Source: Lysobacterales bacterium
Lineage (GTDB): Bacteria; Pseudomonadota; Gammaproteobacteria; Xanthomonadales; Xanthomonadaceae
DNA: 5,718 nt
Assembly: GCA_015655035.1 (NCBI GenBank)
Contig: JAATFS010000206.1
Coordinates: 1 to 5,718, forward strand
Direction: 5' to 3'
Shown: one piece after another, positions 1 through 5,718 of the stretch
Layout: the number at the start of each line of letters is the position of its first letter
Position numbering within the stretch: position 1 is the first letter of the stretch
Position numbers and translations under genes: made by a program
The notes under the pieces: model-generated
Databases searched by the model: none
What the model was told of the DNA's origin: nothing
The model's input: the letters and a program-made list of their open reading frames with translations, nothing else

Positions 1-1704
1 CGGATACCAGCGCATCGCGATCTCGCCATTCGCGGTGCCGGTGAAGTGGTAGGCGTCATCCAGTTGCTTGAGCTGTTCGGGCGTGAGCGTGGCGCCCATT
101 CCACTGAGGAAATGCACCCACTCCTGCGTACCCCAGTCGCCCGTCAGCTGCGATGCCGGCAGCGCACCATTGCCGCTCCAGGCGATGCGTGCGGTATCCA
201 CGCTGGAGAAGCTGCGCGAACGCGCCTTCTGTGCGAACGCAGGAATGCCCGGTTGGTTCAACCACGCGTCCAGCTCAGCGGCGGTGACCACATCCGGATT
301 CTTCGGCAACAGGTGTTTTTGCAGGTAATCGACGAACTGGTCGGTGGTGGCGCTCTGGAAGGCGTGGTCGTCGAACCAGCCACGCAGGAACGGATCGAAC
401 ACCTCGCGGCCGAAACGCAGTTCCAGGAACTGCAGGAACCAAGCGCCCTTGACGTAGGCCACACTACTCAATGCCTCGTCCGGATCGCGCGTGCTCAACG
501 GCGGCAAAGCCAGCGCCTGGTCGGCCGGGCTCATGCCCTTCACTTCGGCCAACAGGTCGGTCTGGTCGATTTCGCGCTCCATCTCGGCCATCTCCTGGCC
601 ATACAGCGCTTCGGTGATGCGGCCCTGCACGTAGGTGGTGAAGCCCTCGTTGAGCCAGATGTCCTTCCAGCTGGCGTTGGTCACCAGGTTGCCGGACCAG
701 CTGTGCGCAAGTTCGTGCGCAACCAGCGATACCAGCGACTTGTCGCCGACGATCACGGTGGGCGTGGCGAAGGTCAGGCGCGGGTTCTCCATGCCACCGA
801 ACGGGAACGACGGCGGCAGCACCAGCATGTCGTAGCGGCCCCAGCGATATGGCCCGTACAACTGCTCGGCGGCACCGATCATCTTCTCGGTGTCCTCGAA
901 TTCCTTGGCGGCCTTGTCGGCCATCGTCGGCTCGGCCCATACCCCCGAACGGTCGGAGATCGGCTTGAACACCAGGTCGCCGGCGGCGATGGCCAGCAGG
1001 TAGGACGGGATCGGCTGCGGCATGGTGAAGCGGTAGTCGCCGTCGCGTGCTGCCTTGGGATCGTTGTCGGCGCTCATCAGCACCATCACGTCCGGACGCG
1101 AGCTCACGTGCGCACTGTAGGTGAAACGCACGCTCGGGGTGTCCTGCAGCGGCACCCAGCTGCGCGCGTGGATTGCCTGCGACTGGCTGAACATGAAGGG
1201 CAACTGCTTGCCCTCGGTCATCGACGGCTCCAGCCATTGCAGCCCCGAGGCGGTAGGCGCGGTGTGGTAGCGGATTGCCAGCGTGGTCGGGCGCTTGGGC
1301 GCCTCGATCGTCAGCTTGCTGCCGAACACCTTGTCGGCCGGCGCCAGCGCGTACTGCAGCGGCGCCGATACGCCGCTTTCATCCACGCCCTGGACCTGCT
1401 CGATGGTCAGCTCGCGGGTATCCAGCACCAGCTGCGTGGCAGTCGGGTCTTTCCAGTCCAGCGTATAGGTCGCGGTCCCGCCGATTTCCTTCTTGTCGAA
1501 ATCGACCTTCAGGTCCAGCGCCAGGCTCTTGATGACGACCGCGTCCGGCTGCGCGTAGGAGCTTTCATCGTGGTTGCGGGCGGCAGGAGTCACGGCAGCA
1601 GCCTTGGTGGGGGCGGAAGTGGGCTCGGCAGAAGCAACAGGCTCCTTGGAGCAGCCGACCGCGAGCACCGAGGCCACGGACAGCAGCAGGATCGGGAAGC
1701 GCAT
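1..1704 (-). CDS. M1 family zinc aminopeptidase, leukotriene A4 hydrolase-like, putative lipoprotein (C-terminus beyond window)
   Basis: The minus strand is open without a stop from the ATG at 1704-1702 to base 1 (568 codons visible). The N-terminus is a lipoprotein-type signal: a short hydrophobic stretch ending LAVGC, lipidated Cys at residue 18, Ser at +2 (suggesting the outer membrane), then a low-complexity Ala/Pro/Thr linker to about residue 45. An N-terminal beta domain carries QAIH at 176-179, the peptide-anchoring Gln motif of this branch. The catalytic domain has the exopeptidase motif GGMEN (303-307) and the zinc site HELAH (330-334), with third ligand Glu353 in NEGF and general base Glu331. 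Tyr417 in SSVAYVKG matches the transition-state Tyr (Tyr383 in human LTA4H). FGGMENPRLTF and the QDTPSV segment place it with LTA4H rather than PepN. By family knowledge it removes N-terminal residues from peptides; envelope location is inferred. From my memory of human LTA4H, about 70 residues are missing, including the C-terminal Arg/Lys pair that binds the substrate carboxylate. It lies downstream of ubiE on the same strand. No strong Shine-Dalgarno precedes the ATG; the start is supported by the signal peptide. Confidence 0.93.
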   Translation of the reverse strand, partial: MRFPILLLSVASVLAVGCSKEPVASAEPTSAPTKAAAVTPAARNHDESSYAQPDAVVIKSLALDLKVDFDKKEIGGTATYTLDWKDPTATQLVLDTRELTIEQVQGVDESGVSAPLQYALAPADKVFGSKLTIEAPKRPTTLAIRYHTAPTASGLQWLEPSMTEGKQLPFMFSQSQAIHARSWVPLQDTPSVRFTYSAHVSSRPDVMVLMSADNDPKAARDGDYRFTMPQPIPSYLLAIAAGDLVFKPISDRSGVWAEPTMADKAAKEFEDTEKMIGAAEQLYGPYRWGRYDMLVLPPSFPFGGMENPRLTFATPTVIVGDKSLVSLVAHELAHSWSGNLVTNASWKDIWLNEGFTTYVQGRITEALYGQEMAEMEREIDQTDLLAEVKGMSPADQALALPPLSTRDPDEALSSVAYVKGAWFLQFLELRFGREVFDPFLRGWFDDHAFQSATTDQFVDYLQKHLLPKNPDVVTAAELDAWLNQPGIPAFAQKARSRSFSSVDTARIAWSGNGALPASQLTGDWGTQEWVHFLSGMGATLTPEQLKQLDDAYHFTGTANGEIAMRWYP

Positions 1705-1733
1705 GGACAGGACCGGATCAGTAGGAACCGGGG

Positions 1734-1739
1734 ATTTTA
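1734..1739 (-). promoter_or_regulatory. Possible -10 box upstream of the aminopeptidase gene
   Basis: Read on the minus strand this is TAAAAT (5 of 6 to TATAAT), the only AT-rich hexamer in a very GC-rich spacer. It would place a transcription start near 1727 and a leader of about 23 nt before the ATG at 1704. At 17-nt spacing the -35 position has no good match, so the call rests on the -10 alone. It would let the aminopeptidase be transcribed independently of ubiE. Confidence 0.3.
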
Positions 1740-1809
1740 CCGGAGCCGGACCGCAACACCGGCATTGCGCCCCCGATCATTGCCAGGCATGGCGCTGGGA
1801 GGGGACTTC

Positions 1810-1823
1810 GGCCTCGGCAGGCC
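1810..1823 (-). repeat. Small hairpin in the ubiE-aminopeptidase spacer
   Basis: GGCCT and AGGCC form a perfect 5-bp stem around a 4-nt loop. It lies about 60 bp past the ubiE stop. There is no T-run after it on the minus strand, so it is not a canonical intrinsic terminator; at most it is a weak structural element in the ubiE 3' region. A stem this short is also expected by chance in such GC-rich DNA. Confidence 0.25.
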
Positions 1824-1851
1824 ACCTCAGCCACCCCGGCCGCGCCATTAG

Positions 1852-1867
1852 GGACCCGGGCCGGTCC
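1852..1867 (-). repeat. GC-rich dyad just downstream of the ubiE stop
   Basis: GGACC and GGTCC arms flank a 6-nt GC core, beginning 16 bp beyond the ubiE TGA. The position suits a 3'-end structure, but no U-tract follows in the transcript, so I do not call it a terminator. Together with the next hairpin (1810-1823) it is all the visible structure in the 178-bp spacer at 1705-1882, which holds no small gene that I can support. Confidence 0.25.
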
Positions 1868-1882
1868 TTCAGCGCGGTGGGC

Positions 1883-2644
1883 TCAGATCTTGTAGCCGGA
1901 GTGAATCGCGACGATGCCGCCGGTCAGGTTCTTGTAGTGACAGCGCGCCAGGCCAGCCTGGGTCATCATGTCCTTGAGCTGGTCCTGCGGCGGGTGCTTG
2001 CGGATGCTCTCGGCCAGATATTGGTAGCTATCGGCGTCGCGCGCGAACAGCTTGCCCAGGCGCGGCAGCACCTGGAACGAATGGAAGTCGTAGATCGGCT
2101 TGAACCAGTCGGCAGTGACCTCGGAGAACTCCAGCACCCGCGCCTGCCCACCGACCTTGAGCACGCGGTACATCTCGCGCAGCGCGGCATCCTTGTCGGT
2201 GACGTTGCGCAAGCCGAAGGAAATCGTCACCAGGTCGAAGCTCTGGTCCGGGAACGGCAGCGCCTCGGCATTGCATTGCACGTAGTCCAGGCCCGCCACC
2301 AGGCCACGGTTGGTCAGGCGGTCACGGCCCACCGAGAGCATGCCGGCATTGATGTCGCCCAGCACGACCGCGCCGTCGCTGCCGACGCGATCCTTGAGCA
2401 GGACCGCGATGTCGCCGGTACCGCCGGCCAGGTCGAGTACGCGGTCGCCCGGCTTCACCTGCGCGGTGGCTACGAAGTAGCGCTTCCACGCCCGGTGCAC
2501 ACCCAGGCTCATCAGGTCGTTCATCAGGTCGTAGCTGCGCGCGACCGAGGTGAATACTTCGCCGACCAGCTTCTGCTTGTCCTTGGCTGCGACGTTGCGG
2601 AAGCCGAAATGGGTGGTGCCGGAGGTGTAGGGAGATTCGCTCAT
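1883..2644 (-). CDS. ubiE: Ubiquinone/menaquinone biosynthesis C-methyltransferase UbiE
   Basis: This 253-residue class I SAM methyltransferase performs the C-methylation of 2-polyprenyl-6-methoxybenzoquinol in ubiquinone synthesis (and of demethylmenaquinol where menaquinone is made), acting at the cytoplasmic face of the inner membrane. Family signatures are clear: TTHFGF near the N-terminus (10-15), YDLMNDLMSLGVHRAWKR (38-55), the SAM-binding loop DLAGGTGD (71-78), acidic Asp97 after strand 2, NAEALPF (125-131), FGLRNVTDKDAALREMYR (143-160), RVLKVGG running into VLEFS (160-174), and DADSYQYLAESI (203-214). It ends in HSGYKI, much like the E. coli HRGYKF end, and its length is close to the usual 251 residues. 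An in-frame upstream extension to 2878 exists but would overlap the divergent transporter and lacks homology, so the ATG at 2644 is chosen. No good Shine-Dalgarno is present; a -10-like box lies only 7 bases upstream. Confidence 0.98.
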   Translation of the reverse strand: MSESPYTSGTTHFGFRNVAAKDKQKLVGEVFTSVARSYDLMNDLMSLGVHRAWKRYFVATAQVKPGDRVLDLAGGTGDIAVLLKDRVGSDGAVVLGDINAGMLSVGRDRLTNRGLVAGLDYVQCNAEALPFPDQSFDLVTISFGLRNVTDKDAALREMYRVLKVGGQARVLEFSEVTADWFKPIYDFHSFQVLPRLGKLFARDADSYQYLAESIRKHPPQDQLKDMMTQAGLARCHYKNLTGGIVAIHSGYKI

Positions 2645-2651
2645 GCCTGGG

Positions 2652-2657
2652 ATTATC
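2652..2657 (-). promoter_or_regulatory. Extended -10 promoter element of ubiE, possibly giving a leaderless mRNA
   Basis: Read on the minus strand the sequence is TGC then GATAAT, an extended -10 (TGn plus a 5-of-6 hexamer). Only 7 bases separate the hexamer from the ubiE ATG, so transcription would start at or within a base or two of the start codon. The -35 region at 17-nt spacing is poor, which fits an extended -10 promoter. The weakness of any ribosome binding site (only CCCAGGC before the ATG) agrees with this reading. Confidence 0.5.
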
Positions 2658-2677
2658 GCACTGCCAGCGCCCGGCTG

Positions 2678-2709
2678 CTGACACCACGGTGACTTGGCCA
2701 TGACACAAT
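2678..2709 (+). promoter_or_regulatory. Candidate promoter of the efflux operon
   Basis: CTGACA at 2678-2683 matches the -35 consensus at 5 of 6, and TGA followed by CACAAT (2701-2709) resembles an extended -10 (4 of 6). The 20-nt spacing is longer than ideal. The start would fall near 2716, about 33 nt before the GTG. It lies back to back with the ubiE promoter in the 104-bp divergent region, so a regulator binding here could affect both. No purine-rich ribosome binding site is visible before the GTG. Confidence 0.3.
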
Positions 2710-2748
2710 CGCCGGCAGTCCCACGAGCCCCGATTACCCTATCCCTCC

Positions 2749-4401
2749 GTGAGCGACAAGTACGCCCCCCGCGACTGGCAGCCCCATGAGCGCCCGGCCC
2801 TGCCCGGCTCGGCTTCAACGCCGTTGCATTCCACCCGGCGGCGGATCGAGTACGGGCTGGTGGGGATCGTGGTGGCATTGACCGGCGGCCTCAGCAACGC
2901 CCTGGTGACGGCCAACCTGACCTACCTGCAAGGCACGTTCGGTGCCTATGCCACCGAAATGGCGTGGCTGCCGGCGGCGTATGTGATGACCAACGTCTCG
3001 GCCAACCTGATCCTGGTCAAGTTCCGCCAGCAGTTCGGCCTGCGCGGCTTCACCGAGATTTTCCTGGCGCTGTACGCAGCCATCGCCTTTGCCCACCTGT
3101 TCGTACACAACCTGGGCTCGGCCATCGCCGTGCGCGCCGCGCACGGGCTGGTCGGTGCGGCACTCAGTTCGCTGGGGCTGTTCTATCTGATCCAGGCGTT
3201 TCCGGCACGGCACCGGCTCAAGGCGGTGGCCACCGGACTGGGCCTGAGCCAGCTGGCGCTGCCGCTGGCACGGGTGTTCTCCACCGAATTGCTGGAATTC
3301 GGCGAATGGCAGGGGCTGTACCTGTTCGAATTCGGACTGGCCCTGTTCGCACTGGCCTGCGTACTGGCACTGAAGCTACCGCCCGGCGACCGCTATCGCG
3401 TGTTCGAAAAGCTCGATTTCGTTACCTTCATGCTGTTCGCCAGCGGTGCGGCGGGCCTGGCGGCGGTGCTCTCGCTGGGCCGGCTGCTGTGGTGGACCAG
3501 TACGCCCTGGCTGGGCGTGGTGCTGGCCTGCTCGATCGTATTGTTGAGCGCAGCGGCGATAGTCGAGCACAACCGCCGCAACCCGATGATCAACACGCGC
3601 TGGCTGGCCAGCGCGGACATACTGCGACTGGGGCTGGTGATCCTGCTGATCCGGCTGGTGCTGTCCGAGCAAAGCACCGGGGCAATCGGCTTTCTGCAGG
3701 CACTCGGCCTGGCCAACGAGCAGATGCACGCCTTGTTTATGCTGATGCTGCTCGGCGCGGTGTGCGGCGTGGTCGCCAGCGCACTGCTGATCAAGCGCGA
3801 ACGCATCGCCGAGCACTTGATCGTGGCGGTCGCGGCGATCTGCATCGGCTGTTTCATGGACGCGCATGCCACCAGCCTGACCCGGCCGGAGCAGATGTAC
3901 GTCAGTCAGTTCCTGCTGGCGTTCGGCAGCACGTTCTTCGTCGCGCCGGCGCTGCTGGCCGGGCTCGGCCGGGTATTCGCCCAGCCCGGCAACCTGGTCA
4001 GCTTCATCGTGCTGTTCGGCATGACCCAGAACATGGGTGGGCTGCTCGGCAGCGCCCTGCTGGGTACCTTGCAGGTGGCGCGCGAGAAGTTCCATTCCAG
4101 CCAGTTGGTCGACCACCTGGTGCTGTCCGACCCGCAGGTCAGTGCACGCGTGCAAGCTTATGCCTCGGCCTACGCCCACACCATCGGCGACGCCACGCTG
4201 CGCCAGGCGCAGGCCGTTCGCACGCTGGGCAGCATTGCCACCCGCGAGGCCAACGTGCTGGCCTACAACGATGTATTCATGGTGATCGGCTGCATCGCCA
4301 TCGCCACCCTGGCCTGGATACTCTGGACCCTGGTGTGGCAGCGCCTCAACCGTCCGCTCGCTGCGCCCGCCGCCGCCTCTTCCGAACCTTCCCGCACATG
4401 A
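2749..4401 (+). CDS. MFS efflux transporter, DHA2 (EmrB/FarB-like), 14 TM
   Basis: This 550-residue inner-membrane protein is likely a proton-driven exporter that works with the adaptor encoded directly downstream. A 33-residue polar N-terminus is followed by about 14 hydrophobic segments (roughly 36-58, 70-92, 101-119, 124-150, 155-178, 188-208, 224-243, 252-272, 289-308, 325-347, 355-371, 385-407, 414-440, 506-530). The long polar loop between the last two (about 441-505, with HSSQLVDHL and ending LAYNDVF) is typical of EmrB-type pumps. AVRAAHGLVGAA (127-138) is a motif B-like TM4 with Arg129, and the TM5 region has GLGLSQLALPLARVF (163-177). The loop between TM2 and TM3, KFRQQFGLRGF, lacks the usual motif A Gly and Asp. 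The start is GTG: an in-frame TGA lies at 2701-2703 and no in-frame ATG precedes TM1. The stop overlaps the next ATG. Substrate is unknown; drugs, fatty acids or phenolics are exported by relatives. Confidence 0.92.
   Translation: MSDKYAPRDWQPHERPALPGSASTPLHSTRRRIEYGLVGIVVALTGGLSNALVTANLTYLQGTFGAYATEMAWLPAAYVMTNVSANLILVKFRQQFGLRGFTEIFLALYAAIAFAHLFVHNLGSAIAVRAAHGLVGAALSSLGLFYLIQAFPARHRLKAVATGLGLSQLALPLARVFSTELLEFGEWQGLYLFEFGLALFALACVLALKLPPGDRYRVFEKLDFVTFMLFASGAAGLAAVLSLGRLLWWTSTPWLGVVLACSIVLLSAAAIVEHNRRNPMINTRWLASADILRLGLVILLIRLVLSEQSTGAIGFLQALGLANEQMHALFMLMLLGAVCGVVASALLIKRERIAEHLIVAVAAICIGCFMDAHATSLTRPEQMYVSQFLLAFGSTFFVAPALLAGLGRVFAQPGNLVSFIVLFGMTQNMGGLLGSALLGTLQVAREKFHSSQLVDHLVLSDPQVSARVQAYASAYAHTIGDATLRQAQAVRTLGSIATREANVLAYNDVFMVIGCIAIATLAWILWTLVWQRLNRPLAAPAAASSEPSRT
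4398..4401 (+). other. ATGA stop-start overlap coupling pump and adaptor
   Basis: The transporter stop TGA (4399-4401) and the adaptor start ATG (4398-4400) share bases. No Shine-Dalgarno is evident in the preceding pyrimidine-rich stretch, so the adaptor is probably translated by ribosomes terminating on the transporter gene. This supports a two-gene operon with matched production. Confidence 0.85.
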
Positions 4402-5483
4402 GCACACCCGCTGAACAGGTTTCTCCGGATCAAACCGCGCGCCGCCGCCGACGCGTGGCAGGCATCGCCGGCTTCTCGCTGCTGGCGCTCACCGGCGTGG
4501 CGCTGGTGCTGTATGCCTGGCGGCTACCGCCGTTTACCAGTTCGATCCAGAACACCGAGAATGCGTCGGTGCACGGCCAGATCACGTTGATCTCGCCCCA
4601 GGTGAGTGGCTATGTCACCCAAGTGCCGGTGCAGGACTTCCAGCAGGTCAAGCACGGCCAGCTCCTGGTCAAGATCGACGACCGCATCTACCAGCAGCAA
4701 CTGGACCAGGCGCTGGCCCAGTTGCAGACCGCGCAGGCCAACCTCGCCAACTGGCAGCAGCAAAAGCACAGCGCCGAAGCCGGCGTGGCGCAGAGCCGCG
4801 CGACGGTCAGCAGCAATGCCGCCGAGCGCGAGCGCACCGAGTCCGCCTATCGCCGTACCCGGCAGCTGGCCGACCAGCAATTGCTATCGGCACAGGATCG
4901 CGACACCGCGTTCGCTGCCAACGCCCAGGCCCAGGCCAGCGTGGCGCAGTCCCAGGCCGCGCTACTGGCATCGCAAGAAAGCGCGCGCAGCGTGATCGTC
5001 AACCGCGCCGTACTGGAAGCCGCCGTCGCCAGCGCCGAAGCGGCGGTGAAGCTGGCGCAGATCAACTACGACAACACCCGCATCATCGCCCCGCGCGACG
5101 GCCAGCTTGGCCAACTCAGCGTACGCGAAGGCGCCTACGTCACCAACGGTACCCAGCTGATGGCGCTGGTCCCGAACACACTGTGGGTGGTGGCCAATTT
5201 CAAGGAGACCCAGATGGCCCGCGTTGTCATCGGCCAACGCGCCAGCTTCACCGTCGATGCACTGGACAACGCCCGCTTGTACGGCCACGTCCAGGAGATC
5301 TCCCCGGCCGCCGGCTCGGAGTTCAGCGTGCTGCCGGCCGACAACGCCACCGGCAACTTCGTCAAGATCGCCCAGCGCATCCCGGTCCGGATCAGCGTGG
5401 ACCCGGACCAGGCGCTGGCGCGGCGGCTACGTCCGGGCATGTCGGTGGTGGTGGCCATCGACACCGCCCCGCCGCCGCGCTGA
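4398..5483 (+). CDS. HlyD/EmrA-family membrane fusion protein (periplasmic adaptor of the efflux pump)
   Basis: This 361-residue adaptor would link the inner-membrane pump to an outer-membrane channel. Domains in order: cytoplasmic N-terminus with five Arg (15-19), one membrane anchor (about 20-40), first half of the biotinyl-lipoyl domain (about 54-94, including SPQVSGYVTQVPV and KHGQLLVKID), a long Gln/Ala-rich alpha-helical hairpin predicted as coiled coil (about 97-220), the second lipoyl half with APRDGQLGQL (231-240) and VREGAYV, then a beta-barrel part with LWVVANFKETQM, typical of EmrA. The C-terminus (RLRPGMSVVVAID) is complete. The frame stays open far upstream, back to 2964, but that stretch is the transporter gene read out of frame. 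The ATG at 4398 is chosen because it overlaps the transporter stop as ATGA, indicating translational coupling, and because the protein then begins just before its anchor. No TolC-like gene is in the window, so the channel must be encoded elsewhere. Confidence 0.95.
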   Translation: MSTPAEQVSPDQTARRRRRVAGIAGFSLLALTGVALVLYAWRLPPFTSSIQNTENASVHGQITLISPQVSGYVTQVPVQDFQQVKHGQLLVKIDDRIYQQQLDQALAQLQTAQANLANWQQQKHSAEAGVAQSRATVSSNAAERERTESAYRRTRQLADQQLLSAQDRDTAFAANAQAQASVAQSQAALLASQESARSVIVNRAVLEAAVASAEAAVKLAQINYDNTRIIAPRDGQLGQLSVREGAYVTNGTQLMALVPNTLWVVANFKETQMARVVIGQRASFTVDALDNARLYGHVQEISPAAGSEFSVLPADNATGNFVKIAQRIPVRISVDPDQALARRLRPGMSVVVAIDTAPPPR

Positions 5484-5508
5484 ATCCCGAACGGAGCACC
5501 CGGCCCAG

Positions 5509-5537
5509 ATGACAGCGCGGCGCGGGCTGCGCAAGAT
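5509..5537 (+). promoter_or_regulatory. Possible promoter before the deaminase gene
   Basis: ATGACA (5509-5514, 5 of 6 to the -35 consensus) is separated by 17 bases from CAAGAT (5532-5537), which keeps the most conserved A2 and T6 of a -10. The start would be near 5544, leaving a leader of about 25 nt. The -10 match is weak (3 of 6), so the deaminase may instead be co-transcribed with the efflux pair. Confidence 0.25.
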
Positions 5538-5553
5538 GGGGGTCTGTTCCCCA
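5537..5553 (+). repeat. Hairpin between the adaptor and deaminase genes
   Basis: TGGGG and CCCCA pair perfectly around a 7-nt loop; an added G-T pair makes six. A second dyad, CAGC/GCTG, lies just upstream at 5513-5529. No T-run follows, so it is not a classical terminator. It ends 16 bases before the deaminase ATG and could lie in that gene's leader, or be a weak 3' structure of the efflux transcript. Confidence 0.3.
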
Positions 5554-5569
5554 CCGCGAGCTCCCCTGC

Positions 5570-5718
5570 ATGTTCTCCACGCCCGACTACCGCGCCCTGC
5601 TGGACACCGCCATCGCCGAAGCCCGCCAGGGATTGGCCGAAGGCGGCATTCCCATCGGCGCGGCGCTGTATCACAACGATGGCCGCCTGCTGGGCTGTGG
5701 CCACAACCGCCGCGTGCA
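5570..5718 (+). CDS. Nucleoside/cytosine deaminase of the cytidine-deaminase fold, N-terminal part (continues past window)
   Basis: An ATG at 5570 opens a frame that runs to the right edge (49 full codons plus two bases). The protein starts with a short polar stretch, a helix (ALLDTAIAEARQGLAEG), then GGIPIGAALYHNDGRLLG and GHNRR (45-48 are H, N, R, R). This matches the opening of the zinc-dependent deaminases; the GGxPIG...GxGHNxR pattern is nearer to yeast-type cytosine deaminase than to the tRNA adenosine deaminase TadA, which usually has EVPVGA and GxGWN. Asn46 corresponds to the conserved substrate-contacting Asn. The zinc motifs (HAE and PCxxC) lie beyond the window, so activity cannot be judged. 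A likely role is pyrimidine salvage, cytosine to uracil; guanine deaminase-like or other substrates remain possible. It lies 86 bp after the adaptor gene on the same strand. GAG at 5558-5560 is a weak ribosome binding site. Confidence 0.82.
   Translation, partial: MFSTPDYRALLDTAIAEARQGLAEGGIPIGAALYHNDGRLLGCGHNRRV

Noticed and set aside
46..1851. A 601-codon plus-strand frame opposite the aminopeptidase gene
   Set aside because: It is the complement of a well-supported gene in GC-rich DNA; its translation is rich in Arg, Gly, His and Gln with no recognisable domain, as expected for an antisense shadow.
1810..1867. Intrinsic terminator for ubiE
   Set aside because: The two dyads are short and neither is followed by a T-run on the minus strand, so I list them only as hairpins.
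1574..2692. A 372-codon plus-strand frame opposite ubiE
   Set aside because: It spans the intergenic spacer and the antisense of ubiE, and shows no domain or coding-like composition.
2645..2878. N-terminal extension of UbiE to 331 residues
   Set aside because: The extra 78 residues are basic and low in complexity, overlap the divergent transporter start, and are absent from the UbiE family, which begins near the chosen ATG.
2964..4397. Long upstream extension of the adaptor reading frame (to 839 codons in all)
   Set aside because: This part is the transporter gene read in another frame, rich in Arg/Ala/Gly/Pro without membrane segments; the real start is the ATG overlapping the transporter stop.
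3376..4407. A 343-codon minus-strand frame opposite the transporter
   Set aside because: Gln/His/Arg-rich antisense translation of membrane-protein codons; no start signal or domain.
5135..5704. A 189-codon minus-strand frame across the adaptor end and the deaminase start
   Set aside because: It crosses two supported plus-strand genes and their spacer and has no recognisable features.

Overview
The window is about 5.7 kb of uniformly GC-rich, tightly packed bacterial DNA. It looks like a chromosomal core region of a gammaproteobacterium, most likely of the Xanthomonas/Stenotrophomonas group (Lysobacterales). This placement rests on codon use, the character of the encoded proteins and weak Shine-Dalgarno signals; it is inference, not a database match. 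I see no insertion sequence, phage gene, CRISPR array, tRNA or rRNA.

Layout. Left block, minus strand (1-2644): ubiE (1883-2644) encodes the C-methyltransferase of ubiquinone/menaquinone synthesis. It is followed, after a 178-bp spacer, by a lipoprotein-type M1 zinc aminopeptidase of the leukotriene A4 hydrolase-like branch (1704 down to base 1). The peptidase gene runs off the left edge with all zinc-site and catalytic residues visible and roughly 70 C-terminal residues missing. Right block, plus strand (2749-5718): a GTG-started 14-TM major facilitator transporter of the DHA2 (EmrB/FarB) type overlaps by 4 bp (ATGA) with a membrane fusion protein of the EmrA/HlyD type. Together they are the inner-membrane pump and periplasmic adaptor of a drug or fatty-acid type efflux system. 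After an 86-bp gap comes the first 49 codons of a cytidine-deaminase-fold enzyme that resembles yeast-type cytosine deaminase, cut by the right edge.

The two blocks diverge from a 104-bp region (2645-2748). On the minus side an extended -10 box sits only 7 bases from the ubiE ATG, which suggests a leaderless or nearly leaderless mRNA. On the plus side a weaker promoter can be proposed for the efflux pair. No transcriptional regulator and no outer-membrane channel gene for the pump lies inside the window.

I found no convincing undescribed system. The points most worth following up are the possible leaderless ubiE start, the degenerate motif A of the transporter, the lipidated LTA4H-like aminopeptidase, and the yeast-like cytosine deaminase next to an efflux operon.
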